Source: an uncultured Ruminococcus sp. (lineage in GTDB: Bacteria; Bacillota; Clostridia; Oscillospirales; Acutalibacteraceae). From it: a stretch of 64,000 nucleotides of DNA. The DNA lies in contig CAJONB010000007.1 in NCBI GenBank assembly GCA_905235715.1, forward strand, positions 1-64,000, written 5' to 3'. Positions 25,005 to 33,399 of the stretch are shown here, piece after piece (within the stretch, counting starts at the first letter, position 1; each line of letters begins with the position of its first letter). Under the pieces are notes generated by a model. The model did not search any database. It was not told the origin of the DNA and saw nothing but the letters and a program-made list of their open reading frames with translations. Position numbers and translations under genes: made by a program.

Positions 25005-26117
25005 ATGAAAAAGCTATTATCCCTGATGCTGGCTGCCGTACTGATGCTGAGTATTACAGCGGGAACCGTTTCAGCCTACTCAACAACAGGCAGCGAGCCT
25101 GCCCGCATTGACGAAGCGTTGTCGGAAAAGCTTGCAGAAACGTCCGCTGTCAACCCCGAGGATAAGATTTCCGCTGAGCTGAAGGCGCGCATGGAAAAGA
25201 TATCCGACGATATGACCATCAGCGTGTGGGCGTGGACGTACGATATCAGCGATCAACAGATCGACGAAATGATTGCCGAAGCCTACGGCGCGGATTTTAT
25301 AGCGACCGCTTCACCGGATAGTTACCGTCAGGCGCGCACTGCCGTCATCACCGATTATTTTTCTCATGCAAACAAGGAAATCGCCGACAGGCTCGGCGTA
25401 TCCGGGGAGAACCGGATTTTTATCAGCTCGCTCACGCCGTCATTCATTCTGCGGCTGACCAAGGCGCAGATCGTCGCGCTCAGCGAGATGGACGAGGTTG
25501 TGTCCATTGACCGCTATGAGAATCAAATCCACATTGATGATGAAACGGCAAAAACCTGCCGTTATCTGGATAGCTTTTCCGTTTGGCTTGATAAACGGAC
25601 TTCAGTGGCAGCAGTGGAAATCTTCAGTTACCGCGAGCTGTACACACAATTTGATGACAATAACGAGCCGCTGTGGGCAATCATTTACGCTCCGGATAAC
25701 ATTGAACTTCCGTGGGAGGTAAGATGCGGCGGCATTGTCGGAGGCAGGTTGATTTCGGTAATCGGCGGTATGGGGATATCCACAACCGGCTATTTCCTGT
25801 ATGACGTCGCTGCGAATGAGTTTATTGGTTTGACGACGGTCAACGCGGCGAAGTACCGCGGACTTGACAAAGCATTGGAGGAGCTGAAAATCGGCAATCC
25901 GATCGGTGACGTGGATTTTGATAAGGAAATTTCCATCTATGACGTGACGCGTATGCAACGGATACTCGCAGAACTGGATGGCTTTGGTGACGATTACTAC
26001 ACGGAAGATCCGATGACCTCGGGCTTTACCTATCAGAATTTTGCCGATTTCAACCGTGACGGTGACTTTGATATTTTAGACGCGACTGCAGTTCAAAGAT
26101 GTTTGGCGGGACTGTAA
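25005..26117 (+). CDS. secreted dockerin protein of unknown function
   Basis: A 370-residue exported protein with a signal peptide (MKKLLSLMLAAVLMLSITAG). Residues about 60-165 recall the propeptide/inhibitor I9 fold by the pattern FILRLTKAQIVALSEMDEVV. Residues 165-295 are unrecognised and contain several hydrophobic beta strands (RCGGIVGGRLISVIGGMGIS). The C-terminus (302-370) is a type I dockerin with two repeats, DVDFDKEISIYDVTRMQR and DFNRDGDFDILDATAVQR. AAGGAGG precedes the ATG. It may be a protease regulator or structural part of the dockerin-cohesin assembly; the function is open. Confidence 0.8.
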   Translation: MKKLLSLMLAAVLMLSITAGTVSAYSTTGSEPARIDEALSEKLAETSAVNPEDKISAELKARMEKISDDMTISVWAWTYDISDQQIDEMIAEAYGADFIATASPDSYRQARTAVITDYFSHANKEIADRLGVSGENRIFISSLTPSFILRLTKAQIVALSEMDEVVSIDRYENQIHIDDETAKTCRYLDSFSVWLDKRTSVAAVEIFSYRELYTQFDDNNEPLWAIIYAPDNIELPWEVRCGGIVGGRLISVIGGMGISTTGYFLYDVAANEFIGLTTVNAAKYRGLDKALEELKIGNPIGDVDFDKEISIYDVTRMQRILAELDGFGDDYYTEDPMTSGFTYQNFADFNRDGDFDILDATAVQRCLAGL

Positions 26118-26152
26118 GGATTTCCCTCTGACCGGGAAAACCGAATAAGACG

Positions 26153-26182
26153 AAAACGCCGGGGCGGGTGCCCCGGCGTTTT
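26153..26182. terminator. bidirectional terminator between the dockerin gene and nrdG
   Basis: AAAACGCCGGGGC and GCCCCGGCGTTTT form a 13-bp stem with A- and T-runs on either side, usable from both strands. Confidence 0.92.
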
Positions 26183-26211
26183 GCTATGGTAGGTCTCTGT
26201 TTTTAGGAATA

Positions 26212-26730
26212 TTAATTTAAATCAGACAGGATGGCTTCGCCCTTTTCGAGTGATTTCTGTACATCCAGAATCCGTTGGTTGCGGCTGCCGCGAAAATGGA
26301 GCATCAGGCTCATTTCTTCCTCAATAAACGGTCCGTCTACCAGCCAGTCGCACTGCTCGAGCAGGTCTTTGTACTCGGGATGTTCGTCAAACTGCTCCAG
26401 TAATTTTTCAAAGGTGTAGCCGGTGTAACAAAAAACGTTCAGCCCCATCGCGTGGGCTTTTTCGCTCAGCTCCGCAAGCGCCTTTGCCTGCGTGAACGGT
26501 TCGCCGCCGCTGAGGGTGATACCCTTTAAGAGCTTATCCTTTGCGGCTTCCTCGAGGATTCTGTCGACCGAGGTCGTGTAGCCGCCCTCAAAGCTCCATG
26601 TATGCGGATTGTGACAGCCCTTGCAGTGATGCGGGCAGCCCTGCACGAATACGGTCATGCGGATGCCGGGTCCGTCAACAATGCTTTCGCGGACAACGCC
26701 CGCAAGCTGCAGCTTGGTCTTTTCGCTCAT
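26212..26730 (-). CDS. nrdG: anaerobic ribonucleoside-triphosphate reductase activating protein
   Basis: A 172-residue radical SAM enzyme that creates the glycyl radical on NrdD. The cluster motif CPHHCKGC (CxxxCxxC) lies at about residues 31-38, followed by the LSGGEPFTQ SAM-binding segment. Length is normal. The start overlaps the nrdD stop by 4 bases, and both end at a shared bidirectional terminator. Confidence 0.96.
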   Translation of the reverse strand: MSEKTKLQLAGVVRESIVDGPGIRMTVFVQGCPHHCKGCHNPHTWSFEGGYTTSVDRILEEAAKDKLLKGITLSGGEPFTQAKALAELSEKAHAMGLNVFCYTGYTFEKLLEQFDEHPEYKDLLEQCDWLVDGPFIEEEMSLMLHFRGSRNQRILDVQKSLEKGEAILSDLN

Positions 26731-29078
26731 ACAGCCTCAACTTCACAGCCGCACTCGTCGAGGATGACCTCGTGCTTTACTCTGTCCTTTTCCTCCGCCT
26801 TCTTCGCGTCGTTGAAGCGGTCAAGCGTGCCGACAAGGTAGCCGGTGATCCGGCGGATGCGTTCTACCTGTTCGCCGTCCTTGACAATCTTTCTGCCGCA
26901 CTTCGGGCAGTAGTCGCCGATAATGCCGGTGTAGCCGCAGACGGGATCACGGTCGACGGGATGGTTGATCGAGCCGTAGCCGATACCCTCCTCCTTCATG
27001 CAGCGGACAACCTGCTCGAATGCCTCGAGGTTCTCGGACGGGTCGCCGTCAAGCTCAACGTAGGAGATATGACCCGCATTGGTCAATGCGTGATAGGGGG
27101 CTTCCAGCTTGATTTTATCAAAGGCGTTAATGGGATAGTAGACGGGAATGTGGAAGGAGTTGGTGTAGTAATCGCGGTCGGTAACGCCCTTAATCACGCC
27201 GAAGCGCTCCTTATCCATGCGGACAAAGCGTCCCGACAGACCCTCTGCGGGAGTGGCAAGACAGGTGAAGTTCAGCTTCATTTCATCGCTCTTTTTGTCG
27301 AGCTTCTTGCGGATAAAGGTGACGATTTCCAGTCCGAGGCGTTGTGCCTCCTCGCTCTCGCCGTGGTGCTTGCCAATCAGGGCAACCAGCGCCTCGGCAA
27401 GTCCGATAAAGCCGACGGACAATGTACCGTGCTTCAATACCTCGCGCACCTCGTCGTCAATCGAGAGCTTTTCGGAATCAATCCAAACGCCCTGACCCAT
27501 CAGGAACGGATAATTGCGCACGCACTTCTGGCACTGAATCTCAAAGCGTTCCAGCAGCTGGTCGCAGCAGAGGTCGACCATGCGGTCGAGCTGGTCGAAG
27601 AAGAAGTCGATGTTTTTGTTGGAAAGAATCGCGAGGCGGGGGAGGTTGATGGAGGTGAAGCTGAGGTTGCCTCTTCCGTAGGTGATCTCGCGGCTCGGGT
27701 CGTACTTGTTGCCGATAACTCGGGTACGGCAGCCCATATAGGCAATCTCGGTCTCGGGATGACCGGGCTTGTAATAGCTGATGTTATACGGCGCGTCGAT
27801 AAAGGCGTAGTTCGGGAACAGACGCTTTGCCGATACGCGGAAGCTCAATTTGAACAAATCGTAGTTGGGGTCACCGGGGTTGTAGTTGACGCCCTCCTTG
27901 ACCTTGAAAATGTGGACGGGGAAGATGGGCGTTTCGCCGTTGCCGAGACCCTTCTCGGTCGCGAGCAGGATGTTTTTGATGACCATTCTGCCCTCGGGAG
28001 TGGTGTCGGTGCCGTAGTTGATTGAGGAGAACGGTACCTGTGCGCCCGCGCGGGAATGCATGGTGTTGAGGTTGTGGACGACTGCTTCCATCGCCTGGAA
28101 GGTCGCGCGGTCGGTTTCCTCTGTCGCGTGCTTCTTCGCAAAGCGCTGCAGCTTGGACGCGAGCTTTTCGTCATACTTCTCGGCGAGGAGCTCGTGCTCT
28201 TTTTTGACGTATTCCTCAGTAGGCTCGAGGCAGGCAGCGGAGCCTGTCGCTTCCTCGGCAGCGTCACAGATTGCGTCGATATCATCCTTGGCGTTCTCGT
28301 CGTCGGCGAGTAATTCTGCGCCGCGGGCGAGGTTCATGCGATAGCGTTTATTGTAGGTTTTCTGAACGCCGGGCGCCATGCTGTAGTCAAAGTTCGGGAC
28401 GGACTGACCGCCGTGCTGGTCGTTCTGGTTGCTCTGAATCGCAATGCAGGCGAGCGCGGCGTAGGTGGAAATATCGTTCGGCTCACGGATGAAGCCGTGA
28501 CCGGTTGAAAAACCGCCCTTGAAGAGCTTTAACAGGTCAATCTGACAGCAGGTAGTGGTCAGGGTCAGGAAGTCGAGGTCATGGATATGAATATCGCCCT
28601 CGCGGTGCGCCTTGGCGTGCTTGGGGTTGAGGATGTACATCTGATAGAATTCCTTCGCGCCCTCGGAGCCGTATTTCAGCATCGTGCCCATCGCGGTATC
28701 GCCGTCGATATTGGCGTTCTCACGCTTGACGTCGTTATCCTTCGCGGACTTGAAGGTCAAATCCTCGTAAATCTTCATGAGCTTCGTGTTCATCTCGCGG
28801 ACACGGGTACGCTCGGCACGATAGAGGATAAATTCCTTTGCGGTTCTGGCGTGACCGTTTTCTATCAGGATTTTTTCAACAGTGTCCTGTACGTGCTCGA
28901 CGCTAGGGGAGTCGTTGTCCTCCGCCTCAAGATACTCCTTGACCTTTGCGGCAAGCTGCTCGGCAGAATCGTAGTCGTTGCCGCCGATGGCGTGTGCAGC
29001 CTTATAAATCGCCTGTGTGATTTTGTCAATGTCGAACTCGACCGCGCGGCCGTCGCGCTTTACAATTTTAGTAATCAT
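26727..29078 (-). CDS. nrdD: anaerobic (class III) ribonucleoside-triphosphate reductase
   Basis: Makes deoxyribonucleotides without oxygen by a glycyl-radical mechanism. The 783 residues begin with an ATP-cone allosteric domain (TKIVKRDGRAVEFDIDKI) and end with the radical/zinc region (DPVCGYTGIIGDYCPKCGR). I chose the ATG at 29078 because GGAGG lies 6 bases upstream and the ATP cone then starts at residue 1; the frame extends 25 codons further without support. Candidate NrdR sites lie upstream. It is an indicator of strictly or facultatively anaerobic life. Confidence 0.96.
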   Translation of the reverse strand: MITKIVKRDGRAVEFDIDKITQAIYKAAHAIGGNDYDSAEQLAAKVKEYLEAEDNDSPSVEHVQDTVEKILIENGHARTAKEFILYRAERTRVREMNTKLMKIYEDLTFKSAKDNDVKRENANIDGDTAMGTMLKYGSEGAKEFYQMYILNPKHAKAHREGDIHIHDLDFLTLTTTCCQIDLLKLFKGGFSTGHGFIREPNDISTYAALACIAIQSNQNDQHGGQSVPNFDYSMAPGVQKTYNKRYRMNLARGAELLADDENAKDDIDAICDAAEEATGSAACLEPTEEYVKKEHELLAEKYDEKLASKLQRFAKKHATEETDRATFQAMEAVVHNLNTMHSRAGAQVPFSSINYGTDTTPEGRMVIKNILLATEKGLGNGETPIFPVHIFKVKEGVNYNPGDPNYDLFKLSFRVSAKRLFPNYAFIDAPYNISYYKPGHPETEIAYMGCRTRVIGNKYDPSREITYGRGNLSFTSINLPRLAILSNKNIDFFFDQLDRMVDLCCDQLLERFEIQCQKCVRNYPFLMGQGVWIDSEKLSIDDEVREVLKHGTLSVGFIGLAEALVALIGKHHGESEEAQRLGLEIVTFIRKKLDKKSDEMKLNFTCLATPAEGLSGRFVRMDKERFGVIKGVTDRDYYTNSFHIPVYYPINAFDKIKLEAPYHALTNAGHISYVELDGDPSENLEAFEQVVRCMKEEGIGYGSINHPVDRDPVCGYTGIIGDYCPKCGRKIVKDGEQVERIRRITGYLVGTLDRFNDAKKAEEKDRVKHEVILDECGCEVEAV

Positions 29079-29149
29079 GTTTATCCTCCGTCTGTTTTCG
29101 TTTTGTATCGTTTCGGGTTGTAACCGTTTTGTAAAGATTAATTCCCTAA

Positions 29150-29165
29150 ACACAACATCTTGTAC
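29150..29165. promoter_or_regulatory. possible NrdR box near nrdD
   Basis: ACACAACATCTTGTAC keeps 12 of 16 positions of the NrdR box as I recall it (acaCwAtATaTwGtgt). It lies 72 bases upstream of the nrdD start. Confidence 0.35.
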
Positions 29166-29325
29166 TTGGGCGCAAATCTTGTCATAATATAGCAGAAAAA
29201 CGACCGTAAATCAATTGTCATATTCAACGATAATAAATTTTTTTCTTTGTGGATTTTGATAAGAAAATTTAAAATGATATTCTTAAAGGAATTATAGCAA
29301 ATTCTTGGGTGGTAAATTTCGGAAA

Positions 29326-29372
29326 ATACTATATCTTGTGGTCTGTAACCTCCTTGTAACAAGATGTAAGAA
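29326..29372. promoter_or_regulatory. possible pair of NrdR boxes upstream of nrdD
   Basis: ATACTATATCTTGTGG (29326-29341) and TAACAAGATGTAAGAA (29357-29372) start 31 bases apart, the three-helical-turn spacing typical of NrdR box pairs. The second box is weak. NrdR represses nrd operons in response to nucleotide levels. The remaining 29079-29482 stretch is A/T-rich with no gene. Confidence 0.4.
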
Positions 29373-29482
29373 GTGTGTAATAGTTAATATTATTTTGGAA
29401 TTAAGGGGCAACTGACGGAAAACATATAAAAACGCTTGCAAATAACGTTTGTCAGAACGGTTTTATCAGTGAACGCGGACAT

Positions 29483-29511
29483 GAAAAAGCTCCCGACGGA
29501 TATCGGGAGCT
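29483..29511 (-). terminator. terminator after putP
   Basis: On the minus strand AGCTCCCGA pairs with TCGGGAGCT and is followed by TTTTC. It ends the leftward putP unit. Confidence 0.88.
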
Positions 29512-29537
29512 GTTCCTATATAGATTGATTCTGTTGT

Positions 29538-31115
29538 TTAGATTTCTATCGTCTGAACCTTTTCGAAATCGTCGGTGATTTCTTTGCTCGGAGCCTTGGT
29601 CGCGAGGGTTACGATAATCGCAACAATCAGCGCCAGCGCAAAGCCGAGTACCAGAGAATACAGACCGGTTTTGCTGTACAGTGTGACAGCGGCTGTTTTT
29701 CCGGGAGCAGTTTCGGCATAGCCGAAGAAGGGAATGTAGTCCCAGACGACAACGGTCAAAAAGCCCGTGACCATACCGGCAATCGCGCCGGGAAGATTGA
29801 AGCGTTTCCAGAACAGGGACAGCAGAATGATCGGTCCGAAGGCGGCGCCGAAGCCTGCCCATGCGTCCGCAACCAAATTCATGACGGAAGAATCGGGGTC
29901 GATTGCGATAATAAAGGCGATAACCGCGACAACCGCAACGGCGATTCTGCCGACGTTGAGCGCGCTCTTTTCGGACGCTTTCTTATTGATAACGCCCTTG
30001 TACATATCCTCGGATACAGCGGACGCGGTAACGAGAAGCTGGCTGTCAGCGGTGGACATAATCGCTGCTAAGATACCGCACAGGAAGATGCCGCCGATGA
30101 ATACCAGAACCATGTTGCCGGAGAAGATCTGCTGGATTGCCTTGATAAAGACAACCTCGGATTTGCCGCTTGCCGCCAAATCTTCGGTGAGGAAGCCACG
30201 TGCAACCAGACCGAGGAAGCTGGCAGCGGTGAGGGAGAGGATAACCCATACGATAGCGATAACGCGGGATTTTTTAACCTCTTTGTCGCTCTTGATAGCC
30301 ATGAAGCGGACGAGAATATGCGGCATACCGAAGTAACCGAGCGCCCAGCCGAGGTTCGAGATGATGGAAACAGCGCTGATATTATTGCCCTCGCCGTCCT
30401 TCATCAGGCTGAGGTAGCCCGCAGGGTCCGCAACACCCTTGGAGGCAAGCGCGCCTGTCAGGTCGCCGCCGATAGAAACGTAGGCAATAATCGGAACGGC
30501 AAGAATCGCGACCAGCATCAGCATGCCCTGGATAAAGTCTGTGTAGCAAACTGCCTTGAAGCCGCCGAGCAGGGTGTAGACCAGAATAACGACCGTGGCG
30601 ACAATCAAACCAATCATATAAGCGGTTGAGTCATCGGCGCCGGAGCCGAATACATTCGCAAAGAGCTTTGCGCCGGAAGCGAACGCAGATGCGGTATAAA
30701 CCGCAAAGAAGAAGATAATAACAATGGAAGAAATGATTTTGAGAACGCCCTTCTTATCATGGAAACGGTTCTCAAAGAAGCTGGGGATGGTCAGGGAGTT
30801 GTTTGCAACGATTGTGTACTTGCGCAGTCTGCGCGCGACAAGAAACCAGTTGAGGACGGTGCCGATTAACAGACCGATTGCAATCCATACCTCACCCGTG
30901 CCCGCAAGATATACCGCACCGGGCAGACCCATCAGCAGCCATCCGCTCATATCGGACGCCTGCGCGGAAAGCGCGGCGGTCCATGAGCTGAGACCTCTGC
31001 CGCCGAGGAAGTAATCCTCGTTGTTGCTGTTCTTGGAGTTCAGCGCACCGATGAGTATCATCATACCCATATAGATGACGAACGCGACAAGAACGGTAAG
31101 CGTGTTTTGTGACAT
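29538..31115 (-). CDS. putP: sodium/proline symporter
   Basis: A 525-residue inner-membrane transporter of the sodium/solute symporter family that couples Na+ entry to proline uptake. The start MSQNTLTVLVAFVIYMGMM and the segment NNEDYFLGGRGLSSWTAALSA are typical of PutP, as is ASDMSGWLLMGLPGAVYLAG. About 13 membrane spans can be counted. A GGAGG ribosome-binding site precedes the ATG. It is transcribed away from its terminator as a single gene, with a TetR regulator gene upstream on the same strand. Confidence 0.9.
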   Translation of the reverse strand: MSQNTLTVLVAFVIYMGMMILIGALNSKNSNNEDYFLGGRGLSSWTAALSAQASDMSGWLLMGLPGAVYLAGTGEVWIAIGLLIGTVLNWFLVARRLRKYTIVANNSLTIPSFFENRFHDKKGVLKIISSIVIIFFFAVYTASAFASGAKLFANVFGSGADDSTAYMIGLIVATVVILVYTLLGGFKAVCYTDFIQGMLMLVAILAVPIIAYVSIGGDLTGALASKGVADPAGYLSLMKDGEGNNISAVSIISNLGWALGYFGMPHILVRFMAIKSDKEVKKSRVIAIVWVILSLTAASFLGLVARGFLTEDLAASGKSEVVFIKAIQQIFSGNMVLVFIGGIFLCGILAAIMSTADSQLLVTASAVSEDMYKGVINKKASEKSALNVGRIAVAVVAVIAFIIAIDPDSSVMNLVADAWAGFGAAFGPIILLSLFWKRFNLPGAIAGMVTGFLTVVVWDYIPFFGYAETAPGKTAAVTLYSKTGLYSLVLGFALALIVAIIVTLATKAPSKEITDDFEKVQTIEI

Positions 31116-31190
31116 AAAAATCCTCCTAAATTTTATTGGGGTTTATCCAAATACTAATATATAGTAACACGTTAAAGCGTATAATGCAAT

Positions 31191-31299
31191 ACAGAATAAA
31201 GTATAGACTAAAAAATAAAACTCAGTATCAAAATACGACAAAACAACGCATAAATACTGAGCTTATATATTAGACTGAATAACAGAATAAAAAGTAGAC
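31191..31299. promoter_or_regulatory. two related operator-like sites between tetR and putP
   Basis: ACAGAATAAAGTATAGAC (31191-31208) and ACAGAATAAAAAGTAGAC (31282-31299) match at 16 of 18 positions. Related CTGTCTATATTCTA sequences precede the tetR gene, suggesting that the regulator controls both itself and putP. Confidence 0.4.
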
Positions 31300-31317
31300 G
31301 GAAAAATCTTTTTCGTT

Positions 31318-31935
31318 TTAGTACTGCTTCAGATAAGATGATTGGCTGTCCTTGGTGCGTTTGAGGTTATTCAGAAACAGCGGCATAAAGGTCTGGGAAT
31401 ATTCTGTTAAAGAATATTCACCGCCGTGCAGACACCAGTCATAGAGCAGGGCACGCTCGGTGATTGCATAAAGACGGACGATCTCGGCGGCGGACTTGTC
31501 GCGGGTAATCTCGCCGCTATCCTGTCCCTTTTGGACGATTTTCTTTAACAGGCGGTAGTAGTCGCGGTTCTGGTCGAGCAGTTCTTTTTTGCCGCGCTTT
31601 GTCAGCTGCTGGGCATACAGGCGGGACAGCAGGTCAATATCAATATTGTTTTCTATCATCAGGCACAGCTCTTTTGTCAGGTAAAGCATCGCGTCGAGAG
31701 CACTTTTACGGTATTCGACAATCGGCTCAAGCTCCTGATACTTTTCGTCAAAGAGATAGGCGAGAGAACCGATAAGGCTGTCCTTACTCTCAAAGTAATG
31801 ATAGAACGAACCTTTTGAAGTTCCGGATAATTCTACTATTTCGTCTACTGTTGTATCTTCAAAACCGTTTTCATAAAATAACTTCCATGCGGCGCTGACA
31901 ATCTTACTTTTTGTCGCACTGTTATTCTTTTTCAT
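31318..31935 (-). CDS. TetR/AcrR-family transcriptional regulator
   Basis: A 205-residue repressor-type protein. The N-terminal helix-turn-helix is clear (FYENGFEDTTVDEIVELSGTSKGSFYHYF, split about residues 18-46), followed by an all-helical ligand-binding domain. The ligand is not evident. It lies upstream of putP on the same strand, with shared operator-like repeats in both intergenic regions. The protein ends with a short polar tail. Confidence 0.9.
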   Translation of the reverse strand: MKKNNSATKSKIVSAAWKLFYENGFEDTTVDEIVELSGTSKGSFYHYFESKDSLIGSLAYLFDEKYQELEPIVEYRKSALDAMLYLTKELCLMIENNIDIDLLSRLYAQQLTKRGKKELLDQNRDYYRLLKKIVQKGQDSGEITRDKSAAEIVRLYAITERALLYDWCLHGGEYSLTEYSQTFMPLFLNNLKRTKDSQSSYLKQY

Positions 31936-31985
31936 ATTCTGTCACATCCTGTCTATTCTAATGATATTCTGTCTATATTCTATAC
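31936..31985. promoter_or_regulatory. phased CTGTC direct repeats upstream of tetR
   Basis: CTGTC occurs at 31939, 31949 and 31969, the last two as CTGTCTATTCTA and CTGTCTATATTCTA. Ten- and twenty-base spacing places them on one helix face, as expected for an operator read by a dimeric TetR protein. Confidence 0.4.
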
Positions 31986-32066
31986 TGCGTTCTGCTTATT
32001 GTCAAGATAGTAACTAGGATAAAACCGCTGATAATATCACGATTTTGTTAATTTTCCGCAATATTA

Positions 32067-32095
32067 TTGTAAAAGGCACGGTTTTGTACTATAAT
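32067..32095 (+). promoter_or_regulatory. sigma-70-type promoter for alr
   Basis: TTGTAA at 32067-32072 and TATAAT at 32090-32095, 17 bases apart. Transcription from here would begin near 32102, which supports the internal ATG at 32132 as the alr start. Confidence 0.75.
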
Positions 32096-32131
32096 GATTG
32101 CATGAAATTTATAGGCAAATCCGGTGATACT

Positions 32132-33340
32132 ATGGAAAATAAATTGATTTTTACCCGCAGGCTTTGGGCGGAAATCAATATGAATGCCGTTGCGGCGAAT
32201 TATGAAGCAATACGGAATACTATCGGCAAAGGTGCGAAGCTCTGCTGTGTGGTAAAAGCGGACGCGTACGGTCACGGCGCGGTTGAGCTGTGCAAGCTCT
32301 ATCATGAGCTGGGCGCGGACTTTTTCGCGGTATCGAATCTGGACGAGGCGCTTGAAATCCGTGACGCGGGAATCGAAGAGCCGATGCTGATTCTCGGCTA
32401 TACGCCGCCCGACCGCTGTAATGACTTGGCTAAATACGACGTCCGCCAGGCGGTTTACAGCTTGGAATACGCGCAAATGCTGAGCGAAGAGTGTGAAAAA
32501 GCGGATGTTCAGGTAAAAATCCACGTCAAGATTGACACCGGCATGAGCCGAATCGGATTTATCTGTCAGGAATTTCCGCGTGATGATAATTCTGTTGAAG
32601 AAATAAAAGAAGCGTGTGGGCTTCCGCGCTTGATTCCCGAGGGAATCTTTACGCATTTTGCTGTGGCGGATGACGGTGCTGACGGTACGGATTTTACCGA
32701 ACAGCAGTATTCCTGCTTTATGCATGCAATCGGGCAGCTTGACCGGCAGGGCTTGAAATTTGCGATTCGCCACTGTTCTAACTCGGGCGCGATTATGGAC
32801 TATCCCGCTCTCGGGCTGGATATGGTGCGCGCGGGCATTATCCTCTACGGCTACGCGCCGAGTGATAAGGTCGCTTCCGATTTAGAGCTGCAGCCTGCAA
32901 TGCGCCTGAAAACGCTGATTTCACATATCAAGACCGTGAAGGCGGGCGCGACCGTCAGCTATGGTCGCACCTTTACCGCGGAGCGCGATATGCGTATCGC
33001 GACGGTGCCGGTTGGCTATGCGGATGGTTTTATCCGCGCTTACGCCAAGGACGGCTATATGTTTGTCTGGGATAAGACAAAAAAATTCGGGAAAAACTGT
33101 AAAATCATCGGCAGAATCTGCATGGATCAGACCATGTTGGATGTGACGGACTTCCCTGAGGCAGAGATTGGCAACGTCGTCGTTGTATTCGGCAACGGTA
33201 AGGACGGCGAGCCTACCGCCGAGGACGTCGCCCGCTGGGGCGATACCATCAGCTATGAGGTGCTGTGCGCGGTTTCCAAGCGCGTTCCGCGCCTGTACCG
33301 TACCAACTGGATTACGGAAAATGTGGTTTATAAGCTCTAG
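32132..33340 (+). CDS. alr: alanine racemase
   Basis: A PLP enzyme that makes D-alanine for peptidoglycan. The PLP lysine lies in CVVKADAYGHGA (about residue 40) and the catalytic Tyr in TVSYGRTFTA. The 402-residue length is usual. The start at 32132 is chosen because the promoter's transcription start falls just before it; the longer open frame begins upstream of the promoter. There is no clear strong ribosome-binding site (GGTGAT only). Confidence 0.95.
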   Translation: MENKLIFTRRLWAEINMNAVAANYEAIRNTIGKGAKLCCVVKADAYGHGAVELCKLYHELGADFFAVSNLDEALEIRDAGIEEPMLILGYTPPDRCNDLAKYDVRQAVYSLEYAQMLSEECEKADVQVKIHVKIDTGMSRIGFICQEFPRDDNSVEEIKEACGLPRLIPEGIFTHFAVADDGADGTDFTEQQYSCFMHAIGQLDRQGLKFAIRHCSNSGAIMDYPALGLDMVRAGIILYGYAPSDKVASDLELQPAMRLKTLISHIKTVKAGATVSYGRTFTAERDMRIATVPVGYADGFIRAYAKDGYMFVWDKTKKFGKNCKIIGRICMDQTMLDVTDFPEAEIGNVVVVFGNGKDGEPTAEDVARWGDTISYEVLCAVSKRVPRLYRTNWITENVVYKL

Positions 33341-33399
33341 TTGCTTAGAAATGAACGATTTAGGATTTGCGGGCGCTCCCGCCTGTGATAGGAGAATGT

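Noticed and set aside
26541..28025. 494-codon open frame opposite nrdG-nrdD
   Set aside because: It spans the antisense of two clear genes and their junction, with no supporting motif.
29138..29362. 74-codon minus-strand frame upstream of nrdD
   Set aside because: A/T-rich composition, no ribosome-binding site, and overlap with the likely regulatory region.
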